From Bacteroidales bacterium (GTDB lineage: Bacteria; Bacteroidota; Bacteroidia; Bacteroidales; UBA3663): 52,819 nt of DNA. Below are positions 8,271 to 17,567 of the stretch, piece after piece. The position numbers and the translations under genes were made by a program. The stretch lies in assembly GCA_017548545.1 (NCBI GenBank), contig JAFYZW010000137.1:1-52819 (forward strand). The letters are read 5' to 3'. The notes beneath the pieces were generated by a model. That model did no database searches. It was not told the DNA's origin and saw nothing but the letters and a program-made list of their open reading frames with translations. How positions within the stretch are numbered: position 1 is the first letter of the stretch; each line of letters begins with the position of its first letter.

Positions 8271-10220
8271 ATGAAAAAGATTCTTGGAATTGCCTCCCTT
8301 ATGCTTGGCATGGTTGCGCTGACCGGCTGCGATGACTTCCTCGATCAGAACTCCCCCTCCGAGCAGAACACCGAGACCGTTTACAATTCCACCTATTATA
8401 CAGGCTACGTCATCAATAAGATCTATGGCGGCCTCACACAGGATGCTACCTATTCGCAGTACATCCCCATCGTATGGTCAACCAACTCCGACATCGAGCT
8501 TGTCGATGGACGCGGAGCTTCCTCTACCACCGCTGCCAGCGAGCGCAGCTACATGAACTACATCAACGTCACTGCAGGCGGCTGGTCGAAGATCACCACG
8601 CTCTGGACTGCCATGTACGGTGTCATCGAGAACTGTAACCTCGCCATCGACGGCATCCGTCAGAGCGACCTATATACCAACGGCACCAAGGAACAGCGCA
8701 CGGCCATGGGACAGTATCTCGGCGAGGCGCTTACCCTACGTGCCATGCTATATCTCGACCTCATCCGCTTCTTCGGCGACATACCCATGAAGATGGAACC
8801 CACCACCAGCGATAATGTCACCGACCAACTCATCAAGACCGATCGCGACGAGATCCTCGACTACCTGCTCAACGATCTGGCCGAAGCCACCGAGCTCCTC
8901 CCCTGGGCCGGTCGCAACGGTTACAGCACCGAGCACGTCACACGTGGCTTTGCCGAGGCCCTTTACGCTCAAGTGGCTCTGCTGCGCGGCGGCTGGAACA
9001 TCCGCGAGGCTGCCAAGCCAGGCTACGAGACAGCATCCTACTCCGATGCCACCTATCCCACCCAGCGTGATGGCAACTACCTCGAGTTCTATCGCAAGGC
9101 GCTCCCTTACCTCTCCGACATCATCCAGAACGGTCCTCACAAGCTCAATCCGTCGTTCGAGAATCATTGGCAGCTCGTCAATGCTCGCGAACTTGATGTC
9201 AACTACTACGAGGACGTCTTCCAGATTCCTATGCTGATGAACACCAGCGGTGAACTTGGCTACACTATCGGCACACGCTACAACGGTGCAGGCAACGTCT
9301 ATGGCTACGGCAACTCGTCGGCTAAGCAGCAGACCACAGCCATGCACTTCTACTCATATCGTCAGGGCGACCTCCGTCGCGACATTTCCTGCCAGCCTTA
9401 TCAGTACAGTAGCGGGAAACAGACGTTTGCCAGCAACCAGCCCCTCCAGCTCTACATCGGCAAGTGGGACCAGAAGTGGATGAACGAAGAGTGGCAGGCT
9501 GTCAACGCTGTAGCCAGCTCTAAGGTGATGACAGGTGTCGATTGCATCCGTATGCGCTATTCTCAGGTGCTGCTTCTCTATGCTGAGGTGCTTAACGAAC
9601 TCGCAGGTCCCGACGCCTCCTACGAAGGCTGGGCAGGCATCACCGCTCGTGAGGCCCTCGCTCAGGTTCACAACCGCGCATTTGTTACGCCACAAAACGA
9701 CTACATCGCCTCTCTTCCCTCCAGCAAGGAAGGTTTCTTCAACGCCATCGTGGATGAAGAGGGTTGGGAACTCGTCGGCGAAGGCATTCGCAAGTTCGAC
9801 CTCGAGCGTTGGAACCTCCTCGTCGCCAAGATCAAGGAAGCAAAGCAGACCTATTACGACGCAATCGGTCTCGTAAGCTACGACACCAAGGAGGATGGTT
9901 CGGCCACCAACGTCGAGCAGAACAACAAGTGGCCCACAAAGTTCTACTTCAACTATACCGACGACACCAAGTCAGTTATCGACTGGAAGTCGGTCAACTG
10001 GAACACACTCACCGAAGGCATGTCGGCAGCTGATTTCCACTGCACCGACTCGGTCAATGGTTGGGGCAAGTTCACCATCGAACAGTACATCACTAACATG
10101 CCTACCATCAGCGCAGGCCTCGTCGAGAACCCCCAAGTCATCAACCGCTATCTCCTGCCCATCTCTACCTCTACACTTTCGGATGCCAACAATTCCATCT
10201 CGAACTCCTACGGATATTAA
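8271..10220 (+). CDS. SusD/RagB-family surface glycan-binding lipoprotein
   Basis: A 649-residue lipoprotein whose lipobox LTGC gives an acylated Cys after about 19 residues (MKKILGIASLMLGMVALTGC). The mature start DDFLDQNSPSEQ is the classic SusD N-terminus. The YLGEALTLRAMLYLDLIRFFGDIP stretch and ALYAQVALLRGGWN belong to the TPR-like helices, and GEGIRKFDLERWNLL is the conserved C-terminal SusD block. SusD forms the lid over SusC at the cell surface and captures oligosaccharide. The gene follows susC by 20 bp and is surely co-transcribed. It is longer than many SusDs (about 500-600 residues), which is not unusual. Confidence 0.95.
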   Translation: MKKILGIASLMLGMVALTGCDDFLDQNSPSEQNTETVYNSTYYTGYVINKIYGGLTQDATYSQYIPIVWSTNSDIELVDGRGASSTTAASERSYMNYINVTAGGWSKITTLWTAMYGVIENCNLAIDGIRQSDLYTNGTKEQRTAMGQYLGEALTLRAMLYLDLIRFFGDIPMKMEPTTSDNVTDQLIKTDRDEILDYLLNDLAEATELLPWAGRNGYSTEHVTRGFAEALYAQVALLRGGWNIREAAKPGYETASYSDATYPTQRDGNYLEFYRKALPYLSDIIQNGPHKLNPSFENHWQLVNARELDVNYYEDVFQIPMLMNTSGELGYTIGTRYNGAGNVYGYGNSSAKQQTTAMHFYSYRQGDLRRDISCQPYQYSSGKQTFASNQPLQLYIGKWDQKWMNEEWQAVNAVASSKVMTGVDCIRMRYSQVLLLYAEVLNELAGPDASYEGWAGITAREALAQVHNRAFVTPQNDYIASLPSSKEGFFNAIVDEEGWELVGEGIRKFDLERWNLLVAKIKEAKQTYYDAIGLVSYDTKEDGSATNVEQNNKWPTKFYFNYTDDTKSVIDWKSVNWNTLTEGMSAADFHCTDSVNGWGKFTIEQYITNMPTISAGLVENPQVINRYLLPISTSTLSDANNSISNSYGY

Positions 10221-10257
10221 ATAATAAGGTTAAGAAACCCCTCAAACCATTCAAACA

Positions 10258-11910
10258 ATGAAACTCCAATTTCACCTAATCTGTGCATCAGCAGCACTCC
10301 TCCTCGGAGCCGCTGCCACCTCCTGCACCGAGGGCAACGACTGGGACGTTGACAGCAGCTTCAACCGACTCTTCACACCTACCAGTCTCTCCGTCACCCG
10401 TGGCGACACCTACGCCGTAGTAGAGTATGGAAAGATCGAAGGTGCCGACTACTACCAGATAGAAGTGAGCCAGGACTCCCTCTACCTCGACGATGTCTTC
10501 TCTTCTTCGTCGCTCATCTTCGAGACCAACGAGACACCTTTCAGGATTACAGGACTGGCTGGCGAGACCGATTATTTCCTGCGTATGCGTTCATGCTCCA
10601 ATAGTGGCACACCAAGCTCCAAGTGGTACTACTACATCGATGGCTCTAATCGCCACTTCACCACTCGCGCCGAGCAGATCATGAACCCTGTGACCGACGC
10701 TGACCGCGACGACAGCTGGATTCGCTTCTCATGGACACCCGGTGCCGAAGTCACCCACCTCATCCTCAATGGTGGTGCCTTCAAGGACGAACGTCTCGAC
10801 ATCAATGCCTCCGAGAAGGCTGCCGGCGAGAAGGTCGTTACAAACCTCGCTCCCACCACCACCTACAGCGTAGTCCTTTACAATGGCAATGCACGTCGTG
10901 GCAACGCTTCCGGCACCACTGCAGCCGCCATCCCTGCCGCTTCCTACAAGTACACAATGCCCGAAGGTGAGACACATATCTCGCAAACCCTCCTCAATGA
11001 ACTTGCCGAAGCCGCACAGGCAGCCGCTGGCAGCACCTCGTGCAGCGTCACCATCGCCCTGCAGCCTGGTGTGACCTACAGCCTCCATGGCACCAGTGAG
11101 GACGGTTCCGACACCTCCGTCAAGTTCGCCGACGGTCTGTCTGTCACCTTCTTTGGTTTGGCTGGCGCAGCCAAGCCCGTCCTTGCGCCCAGCAAGAGCG
11201 TCAACCTCATCGATAGCCACGCCTACATCCGCTTCCAGAATGTTGAGATCACCGATGCCGGTTGCCAGTACCTCATCAACCAAAGCGCAGCATGTACCGT
11301 GGCTGAGCTCTCGTTCGAAGACTGCTACATCCACGATTTCGAGCGTTCCATCGTCCGCACACAGGGCAGCAACGACCAGAAGTACGAACTCATCAAGATT
11401 GACAACTGCATCGGCTACAACCTCTCGACGGCCAATGGCTACTCGCAGATCTACATCGGTCAAGACAAGTCCATCGTTGACCAGATCATCATCACCAACT
11501 CGACGTTCAACACAGCACAGCGCAGCTTCATCGAGGCATCGAAGAGCCCCATCGCGAAAGGCATCCAGATCAGCTACTGCACGTTCTTCAACATCATCGC
11601 ATCGGGTCGCTACTTCTGCGACTGCAACGGACAGGACACCAACGTCACCATCTCGTACTGCATCTTCGGCAAGACCTTCGATCCCGAGGCAGCGCGTGGC
11701 GCACGTTCCAACGCCACCATCGATGCATCAGTCAAGAACTTCCGCGCTGCCGACTGCGTCTTCGCCAGCAACAACATCGTCGATCTCGAACCCAGTGAGC
11801 TCACTTCCTATCAGATCTTCAACGATCCCGACAATGGCGACTTCACCTGGAAGATGAAGTTCTACGACGAAAATATCGGCGACCCACGCTGGATCTCTAC
11901 CGATGATTAA
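10258..11910 (+). CDS. Surface lipoprotein with fibronectin III and beta-helix (DUF4957/DUF5123-like) domains
   Basis: A 550-residue protein with a lipoprotein signal (LGAAATSC at about residues 16-23). Two fibronectin type III-like domains seem to lie at about 40-135 (DTYAVVEYGKIEGADYYQI; GLAGETDYFLRMRS) and 145-235 (SWIRFSWTPGAEV; LAPTTTYSVVLYNG). The C-terminal half looks like a right-handed parallel beta-helix with repeated rungs (YIRFQNVEITDAGCQYLI, IIITNSTFNTAQRSFIEA, GIQISYCTFFNIIASGRYF), as in DUF4957/DUF5123 proteins of pectin loci. No polysaccharide-lyase catalytic set is evident. It sits 37 bp after susD, the usual place of a surface glycan-binding protein. The role in pectin binding is inferred from fold and context. 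Confidence 0.75.
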   Translation: MKLQFHLICASAALLLGAAATSCTEGNDWDVDSSFNRLFTPTSLSVTRGDTYAVVEYGKIEGADYYQIEVSQDSLYLDDVFSSSSLIFETNETPFRITGLAGETDYFLRMRSCSNSGTPSSKWYYYIDGSNRHFTTRAEQIMNPVTDADRDDSWIRFSWTPGAEVTHLILNGGAFKDERLDINASEKAAGEKVVTNLAPTTTYSVVLYNGNARRGNASGTTAAAIPAASYKYTMPEGETHISQTLLNELAEAAQAAAGSTSCSVTIALQPGVTYSLHGTSEDGSDTSVKFADGLSVTFFGLAGAAKPVLAPSKSVNLIDSHAYIRFQNVEITDAGCQYLINQSAACTVAELSFEDCYIHDFERSIVRTQGSNDQKYELIKIDNCIGYNLSTANGYSQIYIGQDKSIVDQIIITNSTFNTAQRSFIEASKSPIAKGIQISYCTFFNIIASGRYFCDCNGQDTNVTISYCIFGKTFDPEAARGARSNATIDASVKNFRAADCVFASNNIVDLEPSELTSYQIFNDPDNGDFTWKMKFYDENIGDPRWISTDD

Positions 11911-11941
11911 ACATCACTTTATCTAAAAAAATCACAACACC

Positions 11942-12484
11942 ATGTTAGAAGATCTGTTCAAAAACATTCTTGACAACGACATTGTCAAGAAGGCAAAGGA
12001 AAGTATTACCGAAAACGAGTTAGTCAACAAGATCAAGGAAGGCGTCACCAACAATGACTACGTAAAGAAGCTTCAGGAAGGCCTCAAGTCTGGAGAGATT
12101 CTTGAGAAGATCAAGGGTGGAGCACAAACTGCCGGTAAGGAAGCCACCAAAATGGCGCTCGAGCTCTATCATGTCATGTTGGCAGAGAGCACTCCAACCT
12201 ACGACAAGGTCATCATCGGTGCCGCCCTCGCCTATCAGTTCATGCCCAACCTCATGAACAAGGATAACTTCGGTCCCATCCTCTCCCTCCTCGACAATGC
12301 AGTCACTCTCGCGATCGCTTATAATCGTGTCAAGACTCGTGTCACCCCCGAGATCGAGACCAAAGTAAACGAGCAGATGGCGCAATGGTTCAAGGAAGAC
12401 TCAGACATCGCTGAAGATTCCACCGATGCTCCACTGGCACAAACCACTCCCTCTGAGGATGAAGAGTTCGAAGATGTTCATTAA
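11942..12484 (+). CDS. Small helical protein: four 13-residue repeats plus YkvA/DUF1232-like domain
   Basis: A 180-residue protein without signal peptide. Residues about 12-63 consist of four 13-residue repeats beginning NDIVKKAKESITE, NELVNKIKEGVTN, NDYVKKLQEGLKS and GEILEKIKGGAQT, all amphipathic helix. Residues about 80-150 (VIIGAALAYQFMPNL, then LLDNAVTLAIAY and VTPEIETKVNEQM) resemble the DUF1232/YkvA helical module, whose usual ALAYLxSPxDxxPD and LDD signatures are only partly kept. The tail is acidic. It lies 31 bp after the beta-helix lipoprotein gene and is followed by a strong terminator, so it appears to be the last gene of the SusCD operon. Function is unknown; its presence in such an operon is odd. 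Confidence 0.7.
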   Translation: MLEDLFKNILDNDIVKKAKESITENELVNKIKEGVTNNDYVKKLQEGLKSGEILEKIKGGAQTAGKEATKMALELYHVMLAESTPTYDKVIIGAALAYQFMPNLMNKDNFGPILSLLDNAVTLAIAYNRVKTRVTPEIETKVNEQMAQWFKEDSDIAEDSTDAPLAQTTPSEDEEFEDVH

Positions 12485-12519
12485 CCTCTCTTGAACCAAA
12501 ATCCGCGATTTTAAAAGCA

Positions 12520-12880
12520 GCAAGCACTCTGTCGGCCGACAGAGTGCTTCTTTCTTTGTAGCAAGCATTATGTCGCACGTCAGAGTGCCCTATCAAATCG
12601 CGCAAGCACTGTGTCGCGCGTCAGAGTGCTCTATCAAATCGCGCAAGCATTATATCGGCCGTCAGAGTGCTCTATCAAATCGCGCAAGCATTATATCGGC
12701 CGTCAGAGTGCTCTATCAGATTGCGCAAGCACTATGTCGGCCGTCAGAGTGCTCCATCAAATCGTGCAAGCACTATGTCGGCCGTCAGAGTGCTCCATCA
12801 AATCGTGCAAGCACTATGTCGGCCGTCAGAGTGCTCTATCAAATCGTGCAAGCACTATGTCGGCCGTCAGAGTGCTCTAT
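12520..12880. repeat. Nine tandem 41-bp units, each a terminator-like imperfect palindrome
   Basis: Units begin at 12520, 12561, 12602, 12643, 12684, 12725, 12766, 12807 and 12848 (the last is cut to 33 bp), always 41 bp apart. Each starts GCAAGCA and carries an inverted repeat of the form AGCACT...CGGCCG...AGTGCT, followed in most by CTATCAAATCG. Unit 1 is a perfect palindrome. Units 2 and 3 are divergent, units 4-5 form one sub-type, and units 6-9 are almost identical, so the array grades toward homogeneity at the right end. It fills the space between two convergent operons and ends on the stop codon of the PL11 gene. There are no unique spacers. Open frames across it in all three plus-strand frames arise because the unit contains no stop codon. 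Confidence 0.92.
12522..12557 (+). terminator. Rho-independent terminator of the plus-strand SusCD operon
   Basis: Positions 12522-12549 form a perfect 28-nt palindrome (AAGCACTCTGTCGG and its complement) followed by CTTTCTTTG. It lies 38 bp after the stop codon at 12484. It is also the first unit of the 41-bp array, so the array may have grown from a terminator. Confidence 0.75.
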
Positions 12881-15800
12881 TACTTCACGATGACACGGCG
12901 CACCTTTACACCTTCGGAGGTCTTCATCCGAACGAGATATACGCTTGCCGACAGGCCCTGCTGACGAAGGAGATAAGCTACGTCGTCAGTGTTCTCGGCA
13001 TGGAACGATGCAACCAGCTTGCCTGCAATGTCATAGACCATGCAATCGACAGCACCGCTATCGACGGTCACGCTTTGGATGCCTGCACCCGAGGTAACAC
13101 GAATCACGCCGTCCTGCATCAAGGTAGATGTATCCCAACTGAGACCTTCGGGAAGTTCGGGCAGATCGAACGAGGGTTCGCCAGCGATGGACGTGGCCAC
13201 AATGAGGGTGGCAGAGTCGCCTTCGGCTGCCGTGTAGTTCGGACTGAGGGAGAGGTGTATGGTACTGTTAATGGTGGCTGTACCTGCGCACTCTACCCAC
13301 GAGCGGGCATTGTCGCCATTGGCCTTGTTCACTATGTTCAGATAGATATCGGAACCAGCCTGTGCGTTCAGATTGCCCAGCACCTTTACGGTACCGACGT
13401 TGGAAATGGGCGAAGATGCAGTGCCCGGTTGCAACGATGCTCCCGAATTAAGTGTGAGCGCCTGAACAACACCTCGACCAATGATTGAAGCGCCATCCTT
13501 GATAGTGACAACAGAGCTGCCAGTCATCGTTGCGGTGGCAAAGCGACTGTTGAGTTTCAACGTTCCTGAGCTGATGGTCACGCCTCCGACTTCGGCCAAA
13601 CAGGTCGTGTTAGAGACTGTCCACGTGCCTGAACCAACCTTATCGACCTTCGAACCGACAATGGTGCCACCGTAGGCAAAGTTGGTATCCTTGCCGCCAA
13701 TGGAAAGCGTGTTGACTGTCGAACCCTTCTCGCCCTTGTTGTCGATACTGCCGGAGCCTGTCAGTTCACCGATGGCGAAGTTCTTGCCATTGGTATGCAC
13801 CGTACAACCCGACTGGATGTTGAGCGTGGCCTTGCCCAAGCCATAAGTATTGTTGAACTCGAATGACGGATCGTAGGAGCTGACCTTGCCGTCCTGGTAT
13901 GCCTTGATGGTACCCGTGAACGCACTCCAGTTGCCGTTGAAGTAGAGACGTACCCATGTGGCATGAACGTTGAATGTGCCACCTCCTGTCAATGCACCTG
14001 TGTAGTCACAACGTCCGTCGGGATAGATAGTGCCTTCCTGACCCTCAGGGACTACATAGCGTGTCGATTCGGAATTCGATGAATAGATGGAGTTGTTGTA
14101 ACGCAACGTGCCTCCATTGAATACGACAGTACGGCTGCCGAAATGATTGTCGCCGAAGTCATAGACCGTGCCTCCATTGATGAAGAGCGTGTCGAAGGTG
14201 GGCGCACATTCGAGTTGAAGCGTGCCGCGTCCCTCCTTGTAGATATTGCCCTTGGTGCCTGGAGTAATCTTCTTGAGACTACCGTTGAGAATCAAAGTGC
14301 CACCGCTCACATCGAGCGTACCGCTACCTGCATCAATCACGATAGGTTGCGAAGTGGTCATGTCGGATGAAGTGCGTAACGCAGCTTTATTGTCGAGCAC
14401 AATATTGCCATTCACGCCGCCCAATGAACCATAGGACACGCCGTCCTTGTTGGCCAGCGAAGCGGGCACGAGCACACCTCCACGAACGTAAGTGCCACCC
14501 GTATAGGTGTTAGTGCCGTTGATATTGACCGTGGCCGAACCCAAGAGATTAAGACTGGTGGCTCCTGTGATAGCACCACTGCCCGACAACTTGTATTCCT
14601 TGCTATCGGCTGTGAAAGTAACGCTACCGGGGCTGAGTTCTTCGGCCACGTTGACTTCGGTAAGCACGGCATCGTCACCAAAGGTGACGTTGTCACCCGT
14701 CACGAAGGTCTGAGTCGAACTGCTGAAATTGGGTGTATTGTCAAGGTCCCAGATGTTGCTCACGGCTCCTGTCCATGCCACATCCTCGGCAGCACGTGTT
14801 TTGAGCACATGGAGAACAAGCTTGCCTTCATCGCCTGAAACAGTATATTTGATTCCCTGCAAGCCTTCGATCACAATGTTGGCCACGTCGCCTTCGCATC
14901 CCTCAAAGCTGATGAGCGGATAGTCGCCTTCAGTAGGTGTCTGGCTATAGACGAACTCGAAGACTGGGGCATCGTATTGAGGACCATACTTCCAATCCTT
15001 CTTCTCAATGACGAGCTGACGAGCCTGAATCTGATCGAACGTGGTAGCATCGGTAATGTCGAAGACGATGCGCGAGCCGAAACCGAGAATCAGCGAATCG
15101 GCTTCGATAGCACCCACATTTTCTGCACCGCCCGGGCGAATGACCGAGGCATAATCGGCCTGTATCGTACCGAACGAGCCGCCATTGGAATTGAGTTCTG
15201 CAAAACGATTCAACCACAGACGGCTGCGCTTCAACTTGCCGTCGAAATTGAGTGTGCCCGCCCAGATGTCGGTCGGACCCGTATAGGTCTGTTCGACAGC
15301 GGGCAGTGTGAGGATACCGTCACCCTGCTTGACGAGGCGCATGGCACCAGTGAAGGCCTCTCCCGTCACATCGAGCTTGTAATAGTCGTAAACGATATCG
15401 GTCTGCTGCGTTGTGCATTCGCTCGGAGCCGTTCCCTGTACCCATGAGGGCACATAGAACGTGGTGATATAGGGCGAAGCGCCTGCGCTCACGCTGACGG
15501 TGGCATCGGTCATCTCGCTGACAAGTACATGTTTGTCGTTGAGCGAAGAACCGATAGTGCCGCCATTGCCTACCACTTCGCGCCCCACGACAGTGAGCGG
15601 GGGCGGAGCCATGGTGATACCTTCAAGTTCTCCGAGATAGTAGCTCACATGAGGCGGCTGGTTGTAGCCGCACATCTGCCATACCATGACATTACGATAC
15701 TGATGATCGTACCACAACGAGTAGTTACGCCAAGGCGTGACATTGGTCGTGGTGTAGATACGAATGTTGTTGGTCGAAGTGCGCATCACTACCTCCTCGC

Positions 15801-17487
15801 GCCAGTCACCCAAGATGTCGCCCTGATAGCAGGGAGTGGCTTTCGTGTCGTTGTTGGTGATGGACCCGCGAAGCGTGGCAATGGCACTGGCCTGGCCATA
15901 TTTGTAAATCAATCCCGTGGAGTTGCGCGTTGCACTGCCGTTGAACGACTCCTCCTGCAGGTCGCCGTCCCAGTAGATTCGGAAGTTCAGTGTCACGCCC
16001 GTGCTGGAGAGTCCGCTGATGTGATCGTTGGCGACACAGCTGATGGGCGTATCGTGGCCGCTGTAGCCCATGGCACCCGGGAAATCATTACAGAAGTTAC
16101 CCGCCATAGAACGACCGTCGTCGTTGGGACTGGTCTGACGATAGTAAATCTTTGAAGTGGTAGCGTCGCGATAGTTGTTGTCGGGATAGTCCTCATTGCA
16201 AGCAAAGAACTCCTGACCATGAATATAGGGATTGAGGTCAGCCACATGGTGGGCATCGCCATGACCAAGGCCTGTGGTTGAAAGTCCTTTACCATTGTCA
16301 TCGATGACCATCGAACCGAAGATAATCTCGTCACGGCCATCCCAATCGACATCGGCAATGGAATAGTTGTGATAGCCCTGGCCATACCAGGGACCTGGAG
16401 AATTGCAATCCCAGCGCCATCGTTGAACAAGCTCGTGAGTAGCAGGATTGACATCGTAGGTGATGAACTTGTGACGTGTGTAAATTCCACGGCCAATGAA
16501 GATGCTGGGCTTCTGACCATCGAGATAAGGAGCACCAAAGAAGTGCTTCGAACTGCGATGTCCATAGCCGTCACCCCAAGCTGTCTTCACGAGGTCGTCG
16601 TAGGACGAACCGCTGAGCAGGTGACGTGGGTTTTCGCTTTCCTCAAGACGAGGCAGTGGATAATCGAGGCACTGATAAGGCTTGCCCGTCAGGCCATCGA
16701 CATAAAGCAGGAATTCGGCACCACTGTGCATGAACCAGTTGGTGCCACCGCCTGTGGCTGCACGGTAGTTGAGCGACGCATCACCCACTACGTATGTCGT
16801 GCCATCGGCCATGTGGATGGTGGTGCCATCAGCTGCACGAAATACGCACTCGGCACGACCATCACCATCCCAGTCGTAGGCTACGATGTTCTGCTCGTTG
16901 TTCTGGAAGTCACCCATATTGGGGCCGCAGTTGACCCACCAAAGCACGGTGCCGTCCATCTCCATACATTCGAAGAGGGAATATTCGCCATTGTGTCCAT
17001 TACGGGGATAACTGGCGTTGATCTCACTCTGGTTGTCGTACTTCATTAGAATCTCCAACTCGCCATCGCCATCAACATCGGCAAAACAAGCATCATTCGG
17101 GACATAGGTGGAAGTCAGCGAAGCATCATGCTTGGGAACAATCTCCAGATAGTTCTGCGCCCATACGGCAGCAGCAGCTGAAGCTTCCTGTTCCACACCA
17201 CGAACAACTGCACGCACAGTGTAGGTGTCGGAAGCCGTACCCTCCGTCACAAGAAGATTGGAAACAGAAAGTGGTGAATCGTTCACCTTCGCACCATTGC
17301 GATATAGGTTGTACTGTGTGTCGTAATACTCGTCGGCTTGGATACGCCAAGAGCAATAGACACCTTCCGAAGTCTGGATAGCCACAAGGCCACGATCCAA
17401 CTGGTCGGTGTTGTATCGCTGGGCAGTTGCCGACAAGGCGATGATGCTACATGCGGTTGTTAGAATATATTTGGTTCCTTTCTTCAT
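12880..17487 (-). CDS. Rhamnogalacturonan lyase (PL11) with autotransporter-type beta repeats and type IX secretion signal
   Basis: This 1535-residue protein has a signal peptide to about residue 22. Residues about 24-625 are a PL11 rhamnogalacturonan lyase, which cleaves the rhamnose-galacturonate backbone of RG-I by beta-elimination. The Ca-binding, propeller-like repeats DVDGDGE, DWDGDGR and DVDWDGRDE are visible. The usual PL11 length of about 600 is then exceeded by 900 residues. At about 717-750, 972-1006, 1082-1110 and 1281-1315 there are segments like the autotransporter-associated beta-strand repeat (GDGILTLPAVEQTYTG; NGTNTYTGGTYVRGGVL; GSGTWTVSNTTCLAEVGG). Residues about 1470-1535 (MVYDIAGKLVAS ... 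VYLVRMKTSEGVKVRRVIVK) match type IX C-terminal sorting domains. It is the last gene of the minus-strand locus, and its stop codon abuts the 41-bp array. Confidence 0.9.
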   Translation of the reverse strand: MKKGTKYILTTACSIIALSATAQRYNTDQLDRGLVAIQTSEGVYCSWRIQADEYYDTQYNLYRNGAKVNDSPLSVSNLLVTEGTASDTYTVRAVVRGVEQEASAAAAVWAQNYLEIVPKHDASLTSTYVPNDACFADVDGDGELEILMKYDNQSEINASYPRNGHNGEYSLFECMEMDGTVLWWVNCGPNMGDFQNNEQNIVAYDWDGDGRAECVFRAADGTTIHMADGTTYVVGDASLNYRAATGGGTNWFMHSGAEFLLYVDGLTGKPYQCLDYPLPRLEESENPRHLLSGSSYDDLVKTAWGDGYGHRSSKHFFGAPYLDGQKPSIFIGRGIYTRHKFITYDVNPATHELVQRWRWDCNSPGPWYGQGYHNYSIADVDWDGRDEIIFGSMVIDDNGKGLSTTGLGHGDAHHVADLNPYIHGQEFFACNEDYPDNNYRDATTSKIYYRQTSPNDDGRSMAGNFCNDFPGAMGYSGHDTPISCVANDHISGLSSTGVTLNFRIYWDGDLQEESFNGSATRNSTGLIYKYGQASAIATLRGSITNNDTKATPCYQGDILGDWREEVVMRTSTNNIRIYTTTNVTPWRNYSLWYDHQYRNVMVWQMCGYNQPPHVSYYLGELEGITMAPPPLTVVGREVVGNGGTIGSSLNDKHVLVSEMTDATVSVSAGASPYITTFYVPSWVQGTAPSECTTQQTDIVYDYYKLDVTGEAFTGAMRLVKQGDGILTLPAVEQTYTGPTDIWAGTLNFDGKLKRSRLWLNRFAELNSNGGSFGTIQADYASVIRPGGAENVGAIEADSLILGFGSRIVFDITDATTFDQIQARQLVIEKKDWKYGPQYDAPVFEFVYSQTPTEGDYPLISFEGCEGDVANIVIEGLQGIKYTVSGDEGKLVLHVLKTRAAEDVAWTGAVSNIWDLDNTPNFSSSTQTFVTGDNVTFGDDAVLTEVNVAEELSPGSVTFTADSKEYKLSGSGAITGATSLNLLGSATVNINGTNTYTGGTYVRGGVLVPASLANKDGVSYGSLGGVNGNIVLDNKAALRTSSDMTTSQPIVIDAGSGTLDVSGGTLILNGSLKKITPGTKGNIYKEGRGTLQLECAPTFDTLFINGGTVYDFGDNHFGSRTVVFNGGTLRYNNSIYSSNSESTRYVVPEGQEGTIYPDGRCDYTGALTGGGTFNVHATWVRLYFNGNWSAFTGTIKAYQDGKVSSYDPSFEFNNTYGLGKATLNIQSGCTVHTNGKNFAIGELTGSGSIDNKGEKGSTVNTLSIGGKDTNFAYGGTIVGSKVDKVGSGTWTVSNTTCLAEVGGVTISSGTLKLNSRFATATMTGSSVVTIKDGASIIGRGVVQALTLNSGASLQPGTASSPISNVGTVKVLGNLNAQAGSDIYLNIVNKANGDNARSWVECAGTATINSTIHLSLSPNYTAAEGDSATLIVATSIAGEPSFDLPELPEGLSWDTSTLMQDGVIRVTSGAGIQSVTVDSGAVDCMVYDIAGKLVASFHAENTDDVAYLLRQQGLSASVYLVRMKTSEGVKVRRVIVK

Positions 17488-17519
17488 AACAATGTGTGTG
17501 GAATTGTAAATAAATCAAG

Positions 17520-17548
17520 GCATCGGCAGCCTTTACGACTGCCGATGC
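17520..17548 (-). promoter_or_regulatory. Perfect 10-bp stem-loop in the gap before the PL11 gene
   Basis: GCATCGGCAG (17520-17529) and CTGCCGATGC (17539-17548) are exact complements around a 9-nt loop. They lie in the 80-bp gap between the 705-residue protein gene and the PL11 gene. On the minus strand the following bases are A/T-rich but lack a clean T-run. It could be a leaky terminator or an mRNA-stability element that sets PL11 expression below that of the upstream genes. Confidence 0.55.
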
Positions 17549-17567
17549 GATATGGATGAAAGAGTGA

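Noticed and set aside
12520..12880. CRISPR array
   Set aside because: The units are contiguous and near identical over their full 41 bp. There are no unique spacers and no cas genes in the window.
12570..13488. Open frames across the 41-bp array in all three plus-strand frames
   Set aside because: The 41-bp unit has no stop codon in any frame, so the frames open automatically. They continue antisense into the PL11 gene and have no sensible start.
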